Notes: generated from the letters alone by a model not told the origin. Shown: positions 1-9,420, counted from the first letter of the stretch. The stretch: DNA of 64,000 nucleotides from Pedobacter sp. Bi126 (GCF_918698245.1 NZ_CAKKMS010000001.1:992001-1056000); one strand, 5' to 3'. Translations and numbers: made by a program.

Positions 1-165
1 CAGAACACAGGCCATAGAAACAGCCAAAAGACGCTGTATTATCCCTTAGTGCACTGACACATTGATATTAAAAAGCAACCAATCTGAAAAATCACCCTAA
101 AGTATGAGGGTTAAAATAAATAATCGAAGCAATTTTGTGGTGTAAATCTCTTAAAATTAGAAACT

Positions 166-228
166 GATGAAACCATCATGAGCAAACGATCACAGACAGA
201 GATGAATATTGCTCATGATAGCTTCATC
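166..228. other. Imperfect inverted repeat upstream of the DUF4199 gene
   Basis: Two 20-base arms (166-185 and 209-228) are complementary at 18 of 20 positions and enclose a 23-base spacer. The right arm ends 24 bases before the ATG at 253. There is no T-run after it, so it is not a clear terminator. It could be a 5' UTR hairpin or a regulator dyad. The rest of 1-165 shows nothing recognisable. Confidence 0.5.
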
Positions 229-252
229 ACAATTTAAAAAAACTATATACTG

Positions 253-795
253 ATGAAAAAGAACGTAATTGTATTTGGATTAATCGCCGGCTTAATTGTA
301 TCAACTTTAATGGTGCTCTCTATGGCGAGATGTTATAGCGACCCGAACCTTGAGCACAGCATGCTTATTGGTTATGCCTCAATGGTATTGGCTTTTTCCT
401 TTATTTTTGTCGGCATCAAAAACTACCGCGATAAATACAACGATGGGTTAATCACTTTCGGTAAAGCATTTAAAATCGGGGCATTGATCAGTTTGGTAGC
501 TTCTACCATATATGTTATGGTCTGGTTGATTGATTATTACGTATTTATGCCCGATTTTATGGATAAATATGTTGCCCAGGCACTTAGAGAAGCCAAAGCA
601 GATGGTGCATCGGCAGCTGAGCTGGCAACTAAGACAAAAGAACTGGCTTCCAGTCAGGAAATGTACAAAAACCCAGTCATGGTAGTTCTATTTACCTATA
701 TGGAAATACTGCCTGTGGGAATATTAATCTCATTGGTAGCAGCACTCATTCTGAAACGAAAACAAGGCACTCCATTAGGAGTAAAAACCGCTTAA
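253..795 (+). CDS. DUF4199 family membrane protein
   Basis: A 180-aa integral membrane protein of a family common in Bacteroidota (DUF4199), function unknown. It starts MKKNVIVFGLIAG with a hydrophobic segment at about residues 5-25, further segments near 38-55 and 75-95, and a last one near 145-170, leaving a basic C-terminus. The hydrophilic stretch around 105-135 is Ala/Lys/Glu-rich, as is usual between the last two helices. It stands alone on this strand; the next gene follows after 53 bases. The family call is from pattern recognition, with no functional residues to point to. Confidence 0.75.
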   Translation: MKKNVIVFGLIAGLIVSTLMVLSMARCYSDPNLEHSMLIGYASMVLAFSFIFVGIKNYRDKYNDGLITFGKAFKIGALISLVASTIYVMVWLIDYYVFMPDFMDKYVAQALREAKADGASAAELATKTKELASSQEMYKNPVMVVLFTYMEILPVGILISLVAALILKRKQGTPLGVKTA

Positions 796-848
796 CATAC
801 CTGTTAATCTGATCTCCTTTTATTAATTTTAAGCCATAAAAAACAGCT

Positions 849-1199
849 ATGTATACGATACCCTTTACCAATATAGATTGGAGCCAGATAGAAAAAGTAG
901 AATACCCTGGCGAAACAGGCACAGCAACATGGCAAACCTTAAACCTGGATGGCTTAAGGATCAGGATTGTAACCTACTCTGCGGGCTACCTTGCCGATCA
1001 TTGGTGCCAGAAAGGCCATATTGTACATTGTTTGGCAGGTAGCTTTGAAAGTGAAATGGAGGATGGGGCAACATTCGCGCTTAGCGCGGGGATGACGTAT
1101 GTGGTTTCTGACGATTTAAGTTCACACCGGTCAGTATCACAGGAAAGCGTGAAACTTTTAATCATTGATGGCAGTTTTTTAAAACCAAAAGACACTTAA
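849..1199 (+). CDS. DHCW-motif cupin-fold protein
   Basis: A 116-aa single-domain protein containing the tetrapeptide DHWC near residues 55-58 followed by KGHI, where the family (DHCW motif cupin) keeps its diagnostic motif. Cupins are small beta-barrels, often metal-binding. The order here is Asp-His-Trp-Cys, so the name fits only loosely. The rest (VHCLAGSFE, then a GMTYVVSDD turn) fits a cupin barrel. No signal peptide, so cytoplasmic. Substrate unknown. Confidence 0.7.
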   Translation: MYTIPFTNIDWSQIEKVEYPGETGTATWQTLNLDGLRIRIVTYSAGYLADHWCQKGHIVHCLAGSFESEMEDGATFALSAGMTYVVSDDLSSHRSVSQESVKLLIIDGSFLKPKDT

Positions 1200-1251
1200 G
1201 GTGATTTATTAAGTACCACCCTATTTCGTAGTTATTATAAAAAATAAACTG

Positions 1252-1751
1252 ATGCTGGTTAAATCACTTTTGGGTGAATTTCTTCATGAAGCAGAAAACA
1301 CCCGCAAACTTTAAACGCAATTCCAAACAGTGCTTTGGATTTTATACCCTCAGCACACTCCTGGACTACGGCCCAATTGGCATCGCACATTGCTGAAATC
1401 TATGATTGGTATCCAGGAACTTTTCATGGTAATGAATTTAACATGGATACCTATAAACATGATGAGGTAGATATCAGCGATATCGAAAACATTATAGGCA
1501 AATTTGAACGGGCCTTTAACAGGGCTAAAGAAAGTATCGAATCGGCCACCAACGAAAGCATGTTCGAAGACTGGAAAATGACCGCTGGAGGTAAAACGGT
1601 TCTCCAGCCCATGCCAAGGATCCAGGTAATACGGGGCTTTTTAATGAACCATATTTATCACCACCGTGGCGAAATGATTGTATACCTGCGATCAACAGGG
1701 AATAAGGTACCAAGTATGTACGGGCCCGTTTACGAAGACAGCTTTAGATAA
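1252..1751 (+). pseudogene. DinB family protein, frameshifted near the N-terminus
   Basis: DinB-like four-helix-bundle protein. The natural N-terminus is an ATG at 1252 (MLVKSLLGEFLHEAENTRKL), but this frame stops at 1312. The rest (LNAIPNSALDFIPSAHSW onward) is in the next frame and open to 1751. Adding one T to the short T-run at 1310-1312 restores a continuous protein of about 167 aa. Metal-ligand-like histidines are visible: one in QLASHIAEIYDWY and the pair in HIYHHRGEM. Without the repair, the only usable start is TTG at 1335, which removes the first helix. It may be a real mutation, a sequencing error or a slippage site. Confidence 0.7.
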
Positions 1752-1790
1752 GGTTCAGAAATTATCATAATTTTGAACAAAAGATTATAA

Positions 1791-2315
1791 ATGAAGATTT
1801 TTGCCGAAACCGAACGTTTAATTTTACGCGAATTGCTACTTACAGATGCTGAGGGCATGTTTGAAATGGATGGTGATCCTGAAGTGCACCTTTACCTGGG
1901 TAATAATCCTGTAAAATCAATCGAACAAAGTGAAGCAGATATCCAATTCATTAGAAAACAATATATCGAAAACGGTATTGGCAGATGGGCTGTTATCGAA
2001 AAAGCAACAGGTAATTTTGTAGGTTGGTCGGGCTTAAAACTAATTAAAGAATCTACCAATAACCACATCAATTATTACGATCTAGGATATCGGTTCGGTA
2101 AACGGTTCTGGGGAAAGGGCTACGCTACAGAAACTGCAGTGGCGGCACGAGACTATGGTTTTAATGAACTAAATCTGCATGAAATTATTGGCATAGCAAA
2201 TATCGATAACCTGGGATCTATCCATGTTCTGGAAAAAGTGGGCCTAAAACGAATCTCTATTTTCGATTACCGTGGCATAAAACACCACTGGATGAAGATT
2301 GAAAAACCAATTTAG
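1791..2315 (+). CDS. GNAT family N-acetyltransferase (RimJ/RimL-like)
   Basis: A 174-aa acetyltransferase of the Acetyltransf_3 (RimJ/RimL-like) type: ETERLILREL at the N-terminus, a central VGWSGLKL strand, the acetyl-CoA pyrophosphate-binding segment GKRFWGKGYATE (around residues 102-113), then IANIDNLGSIHVLEKVGL, the typical ending where Asn and the helix contact CoA. It transfers acetyl from acetyl-CoA to an amine; the acceptor (protein N-terminus or small molecule) cannot be told. ATG at 1791 matches the family start. Confidence 0.88.
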   Translation: MKIFAETERLILRELLLTDAEGMFEMDGDPEVHLYLGNNPVKSIEQSEADIQFIRKQYIENGIGRWAVIEKATGNFVGWSGLKLIKESTNNHINYYDLGYRFGKRFWGKGYATETAVAARDYGFNELNLHEIIGIANIDNLGSIHVLEKVGLKRISIFDYRGIKHHWMKIEKPI

Positions 2316-2392
2316 CGGTTTCAAAAAGCAATTTTGTCTTTTTATGGTTTAGTTTTTGATGCTAAAAAGGAAAATGATTTAAACCTTACATT

Positions 2393-2791
2393 ATGAAACA
2401 ACTAATCTTCTGTGGAATGCTGCTCTTATTATTGAGTTCTTGTAAAGAAAAATTAGATCCAGCGAGCTTTACCAATACCAAGTGGGAGTTAACAGCGCTG
2501 CCAGGTTTAACTTTACCTACAACAGCAAAAGCAACGCTAAACTTTGCCGACAGCCTTAAAATCAGCGGAAAATCGTTTTGTAACAATTATGGCGGCCAGG
2601 GAGAAATTGCTGATAATAAAATAACCGTTAAAAATGTTTTTGGCACAAAAATGTTCTGTCAGGAAACTGATGCAGCTGAACGCGCTTACTTACATGCCCT
2701 TAATCAGGTTAATGGTGCTAAAATAACTGATAATAAGCTACATCTGTTGGATGGCGATAAAACCTTACTGGTTTTCACCAAAACAAACTAG
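2393..2791 (+). CDS. META domain lipoprotein (HslJ-like)
   Basis: A 132-aa envelope protein with a lipoprotein signal: MKQLIFCGMLLLLLSSC, with the modified Cys at about residue 17. The mature part is one META domain: TKWELTALPG at the start and the conserved NNYGGQGEI (family: CNxxxGxY-like) in the middle, then MFCQETDAAERAYLHAL. META proteins such as HslJ are linked to stress and antibiotic tolerance, but their molecular role is not settled. A Rho-independent hairpin follows the stop. Confidence 0.85.
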   Translation: MKQLIFCGMLLLLLSSCKEKLDPASFTNTKWELTALPGLTLPTTAKATLNFADSLKISGKSFCNNYGGQGEIADNKITVKNVFGTKMFCQETDAAERAYLHALNQVNGAKITDNKLHLLDGDKTLLVFTKTN

Positions 2792-2807
2792 AATCTTTAC
2801 ATGCATA

Positions 2808-2848
2808 AAAAAGGCTGAATAAAGTATTTTTACTATTTTCGGCCTTTT
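2808..2848 (+). terminator. Rho-independent terminator after the META gene
   Basis: AAAAGGCTGAA pairs with TTTTCGGCCTTTT across a short AT-rich loop, just after the stop at 2791. The A-run on one side and T-run on the other allow either direction, but only the plus-strand gene needs it. Confidence 0.7.
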
Positions 2849-2866
2849 GAGTTTAACGCAGGAGTG

Positions 2867-3790
2867 ATGCCATCGATAACAGAAGATCTGAAGTTTTTTT
2901 TCTCAACCATAAGAAAAGCATTTAATTTATTTCAGCAGAACGATCCCTTACGCCTGGCCGGTGCTACTGCTTTTTTCACCAATTTCGCCTTACCCCCAAT
3001 ATTAATTATTCTCATCAGGCTATTTGGTATGTTTACCGATAGGCGCTTATTGGCTACACATCTGTTCGAACGCCTGGCCAATATTCTCGACAATGAGAGT
3101 ATTTTACAGATCAGAACTACATTAAGAAATATCCGGGGTATTAATCAGGCTTGGTATGTTACTTTGTTCAGTTTTGTATTTTTCCTTTTTGTGGCGACCA
3201 CCCTATTCAATGTGATTAAAAACTCTTTAGAGCAGATCTGGAATATAGGCCAAAAAGATAAAAAAGGGATTGTTAATACCCTTAAATCAAGGGCTATATC
3301 CGTTACGATTATCTTATTTGCCGGCATATTATTTTTTATAGGCTTGCTGGCCGATAGTGTGCAGGCTTATATTGGTGCCTATCTAAAAAATGGCTCCCCT
3401 TCTTTGGAATTGATTTTGACTTCCATAATCAACCAATTGGTTTTTGTGATCATCGTAACCACTTGGTTTACCATACTTTTCAGGTATTTAACCAATGGTC
3501 GTCCTACATGGCGGGCAGCAATTTCTGGAGGCCTGTTAACCGGATGCCTGTTTACAGCAGGAAAATATATTTTAAGGATTTTGTTGCCATTGAGTAACAT
3601 CAGCAACATCTATGGATCAGCAGGTTCGATTATCGTAATTATGCTTTTCGTATTCTACTCTTCGTTGATATTTTATTTTGGCGCATCTTTTATTAAAGCG
3701 TTGAGTGTCGGTCGGGCCACACCCATTGTACCAAAAAACGGATCGTTTGCTTATGAGTTAACAGAGGTTGAACCGGAAAAAGAGGATTAA
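2867..3790 (+). CDS. YihY/BrkB family inner-membrane protein
   Basis: Membrane protein of about 307 aa in the YihY/virulence-factor-BrkB family, once mis-named RNase BN. It begins with a cytoplasmic segment, then LRLAGATAFFTNFALPPILIILIRL (family hallmark near residues 33-57), followed by five further hydrophobic stretches and the late motif LFVFYSSLIFYFGASFIKAL. The C-terminal tail is acidic and cytoplasmic. GTG at 2864 lies in the same frame, but the ATG at 2867 with an upstream GGAG is the better start. The biological role of YihY is not established; it may be a transporter. Confidence 0.85.
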   Translation: MPSITEDLKFFFSTIRKAFNLFQQNDPLRLAGATAFFTNFALPPILIILIRLFGMFTDRRLLATHLFERLANILDNESILQIRTTLRNIRGINQAWYVTLFSFVFFLFVATTLFNVIKNSLEQIWNIGQKDKKGIVNTLKSRAISVTIILFAGILFFIGLLADSVQAYIGAYLKNGSPSLELILTSIINQLVFVIIVTTWFTILFRYLTNGRPTWRAAISGGLLTGCLFTAGKYILRILLPLSNISNIYGSAGSIIVIMLFVFYSSLIFYFGASFIKALSVGRATPIVPKNGSFAYELTEVEPEKED

Positions 3791-3827
3791 ATTACTGTCA
3801 GATAGGAACACCACAGCACAAAAAAAT

Positions 3828-3910
3828 CGTCATTTCGAGCGGAGTGCAACACAAGTCGAGAAATCTTTATAGATCTCTCCATTTCGCTACGCTTCAGTCG
3901 AGATGACGAT
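3828..3910. repeat. REP-like palindromic intergenic repeat (type A)
   Basis: The element opens with CGTCATTTCGAGCGGAGTG and closes with CTTCAGTCGAGATGACG, so its ends are imperfect inverted copies. It lies between convergent genes. A second copy of the same sequence family is at 10268-10375. These are probably extragenic palindromic repeats, perhaps acting as 3' mRNA structures. Confidence 0.75.
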
Positions 3911-3950
3911 CGTTCTATTCTAACTGGCTAATAGGATATTATAATTTATA

Positions 3951-4541
3951 TTACAAAATCCGATAACCTAAGCCAACTGTAAATAGGTTTAACTTCGTAC
4001 CAGGATAACCTGCTTTATTGATTTTTGATAAGCCAAGTTCGTAACGTGCATCGAAGCTTAATTTTTTAAGGTCTAAACCCGCTCCAAACTGCCATGACAA
4101 AGCCTGATTTTTAAAGTCGGCTCTGAAAACGCTTCCTGCAGCCTGACCAAAACTCTGATTTTCATCCAATATTAACGAAAACATTGGTCCGGTGTTTAAA
4201 CGGAGGCCAATACCGGCAGCACCAAACTTAGTACCTACCAATAATGGCACATCTAAACTTGTAAAACGCACTTTATTTACTTCTCCCGTTGACTCACTTA
4301 CCAAATCTGCTTTTTTGCCCGACACATAAAGCTCTGGCTGGAAGTAAACGCCTGCGGCACCTACCCTGGCCCAAAGGCCACCGTAAAAACCTGCGCGGTT
4401 GTTACTGTTAAAAGTGTTTTCACTATCAAATTTCGAAAAATTTGCTCCAGCTTTAATGCCCAGCTGGAAAGATGGCAATACCTGTGCGCTGGCAAATAAG
4501 CCAACAAGCAAAAAGGCAACGGTTAAAGATAAAAATTTCAT
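3951..4541 (-). CDS. Outer-membrane beta-barrel protein
   Basis: A 196-aa porin-family protein with a cleavable signal peptide (MKFLSLTVAFLLVGLFASAQ). The mature sequence has alternating polar and aromatic strands, opening LGIKAGANFSKFD, as is typical of the PorT-like outer-membrane barrel family of Bacteroidota, and closing with the strand KLNLFTVGLGYRIL. It follows a small cytoplasmic protein by 12 bases, so the two are likely cotranscribed. Function unknown. Confidence 0.82.
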   Translation of the reverse strand: MKFLSLTVAFLLVGLFASAQVLPSFQLGIKAGANFSKFDSENTFNSNNRAGFYGGLWARVGAAGVYFQPELYVSGKKADLVSESTGEVNKVRFTSLDVPLLVGTKFGAAGIGLRLNTGPMFSLILDENQSFGQAAGSVFRADFKNQALSWQFGAGLDLKKLSFDARYELGLSKINKAGYPGTKLNLFTVGLGYRIL

Positions 4542-4553
4542 ATGCGATTAAAT

Positions 4554-4850
4554 TTAGCTGGTGGCGTTGTTAATGGCTTCCTGTTCTTTTAAAGCATCAA
4601 CATTGTTTTTATCACCAAAGTTTTGTGTTTTACCTGCAAAGTAATCTAAAATTCCTGAGATAGTATCTAAGTTATCAGCTAAATTTTGATGAATATCTGG
4701 TAAATCTTTTTCCAGGCGATTATCGCCTAATTCGATATTATCCACTTCAATTTTACCAATTTTCTGAATAAGTGCCTGCTGAGAGTTTTGTAAGTCTTCT
4801 AATTCACGCACAATCTTTTCCATTAATTCAAACTTCTTTAAAGTGTTCAT
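4554..4850 (-). CDS. Small helical protein of unknown function
   Basis: A 98-aa protein without signal peptide or membrane segment. It looks almost entirely helical, with heptad-like hydrophobic spacing in FELMEKIVRELEDLQN and in the middle part, so it may form a coiled coil. It lies 12 bases upstream of the beta-barrel gene on the same strand and probably shares its promoter. I do not recognise the family. Confidence 0.65.
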   Translation of the reverse strand: MNTLKKFELMEKIVRELEDLQNSQQALIQKIGKIEVDNIELGDNRLEKDLPDIHQNLADNLDTISGILDYFAGKTQNFGDKNNVDALKEQEAINNATS

Positions 4851-4982
4851 AGGTTCTTATTTTTAGTTAACTATTCCTTATAAACCCCTTAGCGCTGGTT
4901 TTGTTTTATTTCGCCAATCTTTTAACAAAACAGATTTGGAAATACCGAAAACAACTAATAAATTAGTTTAAAATTATCCGTT

Positions 4983-6137
4983 ATGAAAAATCTCCTTATT
5001 CTATTGGTCTTATTTGGTTTAGGTTTAGCCGGTTACGCACAAAATGCCAGCGTTGTAGATAAGGAGAAACTTTTCGATTTCTATCAGACCCAGCGTTATG
5101 CCGATGCTGCTCAATACCTCAAAGGCATTTATGGAGAAGAAGTGAACGATTTCAAAACCCTCAGCCAGATTGGTTATTGTTTTTTAATGGCTGGTAACAA
5201 TGTTGACGCAGAAAAATTTTACACCAAAGCTTATACGCTGCAGCCACAAAACCTGCCTATTCTTTTCAGTCTCGGCAGTATCAATACCAAAAGGGGGAAT
5301 ACTGAAAAAGCCAAGCTCTACTATGGTGAAATTGCAAAAATAGATAGCAATAATTTTAATGTGTATAAACTGCTGGCTAATTTGTATTGTTCTCCAAAGG
5401 ATGATTCACTTAAACTCATTTACCTCATGAAGGCTAATCTGATCAATCCGATAGAGGGCGATGTTGCTACCGATCTGGCTGAGGTGCATGCTGCTTATCA
5501 ACAATATGAAAAAGCTTATGATGTACTTAATATTGCCATTAAGGGCGATAGTGATAACCTGGTGCTGCAAAGGGCTAAACTTCCTATTGCCAACCAGCTT
5601 AAAAAGTACAGCGAAGTGATTGCATCGGGAGAGAAACTGTTGAAAGATGGTGCTGATGCGGGGGTGATAAAAGATGTTGCAAAAGCTTATTACTATACAA
5701 AGAAGTACCAAAAGGCAATTGATCTTTTTAAACAATTGGAAGTAGCAGCGATGCAAAATGAGGCTACACTATACTATACATCACTCAGTTACCGCGCTTT
5801 AAAAAATTATCCGCAGGCGGCTATATATACGAGAAAAACCATCGATGAGGCCATTTCGCCCAATACTTCCAGTTATTATTCCTTATTGGGACTGGTTTAT
5901 GAAGAAAATAATCAATTGGCTTTGGCAAGCGCAGCCTATAAAAAAGGTTTGCAATTCAAAGCAACAGCCACCTTATATTATCGTTTGGCCGTATTTTACG
6001 ATACCCGTTTAAAGCAGGAAAAAAATGCGCTTAAATATTATAACCTTTATTTAAAAAGCAAGCCCAGCTTAACCGATGATAAAGAAGAAATTAAATTTTC
6101 AAGGGATAGAATTGCACAGCTAAACCTTACTGATTAA
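4983..6137 (+). CDS. Secreted TPR-repeat protein
   Basis: A 384-aa protein with a signal peptide (MKNLLILLVLFGLGLAGYAQ) followed by about eight tetratricopeptide-type helical repeats; clear ones include the segment around AEKFYTKAYTLQPQNLPILF and AASAAYKKGLQF near the end. TPR arrays bind partner proteins; here it is periplasmic or surface-associated. The 3' end overlaps the convergent DUF4268 gene by 4 bases. No further domain was seen. Confidence 0.82.
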   Translation: MKNLLILLVLFGLGLAGYAQNASVVDKEKLFDFYQTQRYADAAQYLKGIYGEEVNDFKTLSQIGYCFLMAGNNVDAEKFYTKAYTLQPQNLPILFSLGSINTKRGNTEKAKLYYGEIAKIDSNNFNVYKLLANLYCSPKDDSLKLIYLMKANLINPIEGDVATDLAEVHAAYQQYEKAYDVLNIAIKGDSDNLVLQRAKLPIANQLKKYSEVIASGEKLLKDGADAGVIKDVAKAYYYTKKYQKAIDLFKQLEVAAMQNEATLYYTSLSYRALKNYPQAAIYTRKTIDEAISPNTSSYYSLLGLVYEENNQLALASAAYKKGLQFKATATLYYRLAVFYDTRLKQEKNALKYYNLYLKSKPSLTDDKEEIKFSRDRIAQLNLTD

Positions 6138-6595
6138 ACCAGATCCTCGAAAACAGGTTTTACATTATCCCAAAATTCATCTAAGGCAATTATTCTCGGT
6201 TTAAAAAAGGAGATTAACGTAGGCCAGTGCTGTTGATTAAAGATACTCACTCCAGTAATGCTGATCGAAATCTGTGATACCGTTTTACCGAAATCATCGG
6301 TTGCATCTTTAGTCCAATCCCATTCTTCGTTTAGGGTATTGGTAAACAAGAGCTTAAACTCTTCAAACTGTTCGAAAATGAGATGCCTGATATCGGTATC
6401 GGGATGCGACAGCTGAATGCTGATAAAGGCTTTTTTACCATCAACATCCATTTTAAAGAAGATATTCTTCACACCCGTTTTGTAATTTGTCCAGTTTACG
6501 GTAGAACCGCTTGCTGAAGGGACGGGTTTCATATATTGCCCGAAACTGATCCAAAACTGTTGGCGCAGGCGGGCTGCTTCTTCTTTACTGTACAT
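6134..6595 (-). CDS. DUF4268 domain protein
   Basis: A 153-aa cytoplasmic protein matching the DUF4268 pattern: an N-terminal RLRQQFWISFGQYM, NWTNYKTGVKNIFFKMD, then SIQLSHPD. DUF4268 also occurs at the C-terminus of some nuclease-like proteins; here it is a stand-alone domain of unknown role. It converges on the TPR gene with a 4-base overlap. Confidence 0.7.
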   Translation of the reverse strand: MYSKEEAARLRQQFWISFGQYMKPVPSASGSTVNWTNYKTGVKNIFFKMDVDGKKAFISIQLSHPDTDIRHLIFEQFEEFKLLFTNTLNEEWDWTKDATDDFGKTVSQISISITGVSIFNQQHWPTLISFFKPRIIALDEFWDNVKPVFEDLV

Positions 6596-6640
6596 TTATT
6601 TTACTGCATCTAATAGAGACTTTATCATATTCGACTAAAC

Positions 6641-6710
6641 CGTCATTCCCGCGCAGGCGGGAATCTTAAAGCTAATTGCATTAAGATTCCCAATCAAGTT
6701 GGGAATGACG
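6641..6710. repeat. REP-like palindromic intergenic repeat (type B)
   Basis: CGTCATTCCCGCGCAGGCGG at the left and TTGGGAATGACG at the right are inverted ends; internal GGGAATCTTAA and TTAAGATTCCC also pair. It lies just upstream of the DUF4268 gene start and downstream of the rhamnosidase gene. It shares only its outermost CGTCATT/AATGACG ends with the type A elements at 3828 and 10268. Confidence 0.7.
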
Positions 6711-6771
6711 ACCCTTCGAAAATTTAAAATAGTGATATAATCTCTTTTAACGAAGCTGCAATTATAAGCGA

Positions 6772-9420
6772 TTAATATTTATATTCAAAATGATAGCTAC
6801 CAGAGCCTATTTCTTCTTTTTTATCGATTTTCGGCAATACTACCGTTGCGGTTGCATTGGCAGGAACAGTTACATCGAGTTTAAAAACACCATCTGCCAT
6901 CGTCCACGCTGATTTAACAGTGCCGTACACCGTCTCCAGCTCTGCTGACGCGCTGGTTAATTTCCCGCCAGGCCTCGGCGTAATTAAAATAGCTTTGTAA
7001 CCTGGTTGTGCTGATACCGGATTAATGCCGGCAATATTTTTATACATCCAATCGCCAATAGCTCCGTAGGCATAATGGTTAAAAGAATTCATATCAGCCG
7101 TTTGGAAAGATCCATCTTGTTTAATACCGTCCCAACGCTCCCAGATGGTGGTTGCCCCCATTTTAACCGGATATAACCACGAAGGGTAACTTTCTTGAAG
7201 TAACAGATCGTAAGCTACATCCTCGTGTCCAAAGCGGCTCAATACATGACAAAGGTACGGCGTGCCCAAAAAACCTGTCGTAAGGTGGTTTCCGTAATCT
7301 TTTACATTGTCTACCAATCTTTGTGCAGCCTGCGCACGTAAGTTTTCAGGCAACATATCAAACTGTAAGGCCAAAACATACGCCGTTTGGGTGTTAGAGA
7401 TCAGCTTTCCATTCGGCGTCATATTTTCTTTGATATAAGCCGCTTTAATCTGCTCCAATAATGCATTGTATTTAGTTACATCCTCTGTTTTGCCCAATAC
7501 CTTTGCTGCATTTATAAGCAACTGTGTGGAATGCGCATAAAATGTTTGGGCAATCATGTACTTGTCTGTTACCGCGGCACGGCCATCATTATCATCATTA
7601 GGACGGTAAAACAACCAATCGCCGAAATGGAAACCAGTATTCCAAAGGTTATTTTTAGCCACTGAAGAGATATAATCAACCCACTTTTTCATGCTGCCAT
7701 ATTGCGCTTCCAATATACCTTTATCTCCGTAAGAAACATACATATCCCAGGGGATGATAGTGGCGACATCGGCCCAACCTGCAGAACCTGCGTCATTTTG
7801 GTTCAGCACATTTGGCACTACAAAAGGAACACTGCCATTAGGAAGCTGATCTGCAGAAACATCTTTTAGCCATTTGGTAAAAAAGCCCGATACATCCATG
7901 TTATATGCAGCCGTTGTGGCAAATGCCTGTGCATCGCCTGTCCAGCCCAAACGTTCGTCCCTTTGCGGACAATCTGTAGGCACATCAACAAAATTCCCTT
8001 TCTGTCCCCATGAAATGTTATGCTGCAATTGGTTTAGCAAAGGATTTGAAGTGGTGAATTTTCCGCTGGTTTTCATATCTGAATAAACAGCTACAGCGGT
8101 AAGGTTTTCCAGTTTCAGTTCGCCGGGGTATCCATCTATTTTGACATACCTAAATCCCTGAAAAGAAAAATGAGGTTCAAATACCTGTTCGGTTCCGCCT
8201 TTTAAAATATAATTGTTCTGTTGCTTGGCCGACCGGAGATTTGTGGTATAAAAATTTCCTTCTTTGGTTAATACCTCAGCATGGCTAATGGTAATTTTGG
8301 TACCTGCTGCACCTTTTGCTTTTAACATTACCCAGCCCACTAAGTTCTGTCCAAAATCAACCACGGTTTCACCTTTTGGGGTCTTAAATATTTTTAAGGC
8401 CTTAAACGTTTCATGTTTGGTCACCTGCGGTCCGCTCATTCCAACCAGTCTTTCCGGACCATAGGCGAGTTCCCGCACAGGTTTCCAGGAAGTGTTTTCT
8501 TTAAAACCAATATTATTCCAGCCTTGGCGCTCTAAACGGGCATCGTAGGTTTCTCCGTCATAAATATTGGAGGCCAGTATTGGCCCATAACCTGCTCTCC
8601 AACTGTTATCGCTTATAATAGTCTCTGTGGTTCCATCAGTATATTCCACTTCCAGTTGCAGCAATAAAGCCCTGGTATCGCCATAAAATTGTTTTTGATT
8701 ACTAAAGCCAATGCGCCCTTTGTACCAGCCATCGCCCAGTGAAACGCCAATTACATTGGCCCCTTTCTTTAGCGATTGTTTAACATCGTAAACCTGATAT
8801 TGAATATGGTCTTTATAACTTGTCCACCCTGGTGCAAAATAAGTATCGCTAACTCGCCCGCCGTTAATATTGGCCTCATACAAACCCTTGGCAGTAATGT
8901 AAGCCATGGCAGATTTTACTTCTTTTTTCAGGTTAAATTCTTTTCTGAAAAGTGGACTGGCCAGCGAAGTATCTTTTCCTGCTACCGAAATCCACTTTGC
9001 ACTCCAGTCTTCAGGTTTTAAACCTGTTTGAAAAAACTGAACCGGCGACCATGCAGATGCATTTCCGTGGTTATCTTTTACCCTAACCTGCCAGTAATAT
9101 CTGGTTTTTGAGGATAATCCGGGGCCATCATAGGCAATCAATACCGATTGATCATTATTTGCCGCAGTCTTCCATAAAACTTTATCAATATTTGCTGTTG
9201 TACCCAGTCTGATTTCGTAATTGCGCTGTTTAGTATTTTTTAGATCCGAAATGATTTTCCAGCTAAATCTTGGTTTTGGATTATCAATACTAAAAGGATT
9301 TACTAAATGCTCAACGGTTAAATCTTTTACCGAAATTTTCTGTGCTAAAACATTCGTTGTAAATAAAAGCAATAAGGCAAGGGCAGTTATTGCGCCTGAG
9401 GTACGGGAATTCCTGTTCAT
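6772..9420 (-). CDS. Alpha-L-rhamnosidase, glycoside hydrolase family 78
   Basis: An 882-aa secreted enzyme that inverts and releases terminal alpha-L-rhamnose. Signal peptide to about residue 26 (ALALLLLFTTNVLAQ), then an Fn3-like N-terminal domain, the rhamnosidase N-domain with GDGWYKGRIG, a beta-sandwich, the (alpha/alpha)6 catalytic barrel and a C-terminal beta domain. The catalytic-site signature CPQRDERLGWTGDAQ lies near residues 483-497, and the second catalytic Glu is in TTIWERWDG near 760. Length is normal for GH78. No SusC/SusD pair or other rhamnose genes are adjacent. A type B repeat lies downstream. Confidence 0.93.
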   Translation of the reverse strand: MNRNSRTSGAITALALLLLFTTNVLAQKISVKDLTVEHLVNPFSIDNPKPRFSWKIISDLKNTKQRNYEIRLGTTANIDKVLWKTAANNDQSVLIAYDGPGLSSKTRYYWQVRVKDNHGNASAWSPVQFFQTGLKPEDWSAKWISVAGKDTSLASPLFRKEFNLKKEVKSAMAYITAKGLYEANINGGRVSDTYFAPGWTSYKDHIQYQVYDVKQSLKKGANVIGVSLGDGWYKGRIGFSNQKQFYGDTRALLLQLEVEYTDGTTETIISDNSWRAGYGPILASNIYDGETYDARLERQGWNNIGFKENTSWKPVRELAYGPERLVGMSGPQVTKHETFKALKIFKTPKGETVVDFGQNLVGWVMLKAKGAAGTKITISHAEVLTKEGNFYTTNLRSAKQQNNYILKGGTEQVFEPHFSFQGFRYVKIDGYPGELKLENLTAVAVYSDMKTSGKFTTSNPLLNQLQHNISWGQKGNFVDVPTDCPQRDERLGWTGDAQAFATTAAYNMDVSGFFTKWLKDVSADQLPNGSVPFVVPNVLNQNDAGSAGWADVATIIPWDMYVSYGDKGILEAQYGSMKKWVDYISSVAKNNLWNTGFHFGDWLFYRPNDDNDGRAAVTDKYMIAQTFYAHSTQLLINAAKVLGKTEDVTKYNALLEQIKAAYIKENMTPNGKLISNTQTAYVLALQFDMLPENLRAQAAQRLVDNVKDYGNHLTTGFLGTPYLCHVLSRFGHEDVAYDLLLQESYPSWLYPVKMGATTIWERWDGIKQDGSFQTADMNSFNHYAYGAIGDWMYKNIAGINPVSAQPGYKAILITPRPGGKLTSASAELETVYGTVKSAWTMADGVFKLDVTVPANATATVVLPKIDKKEEIGSGSYHFEYKY

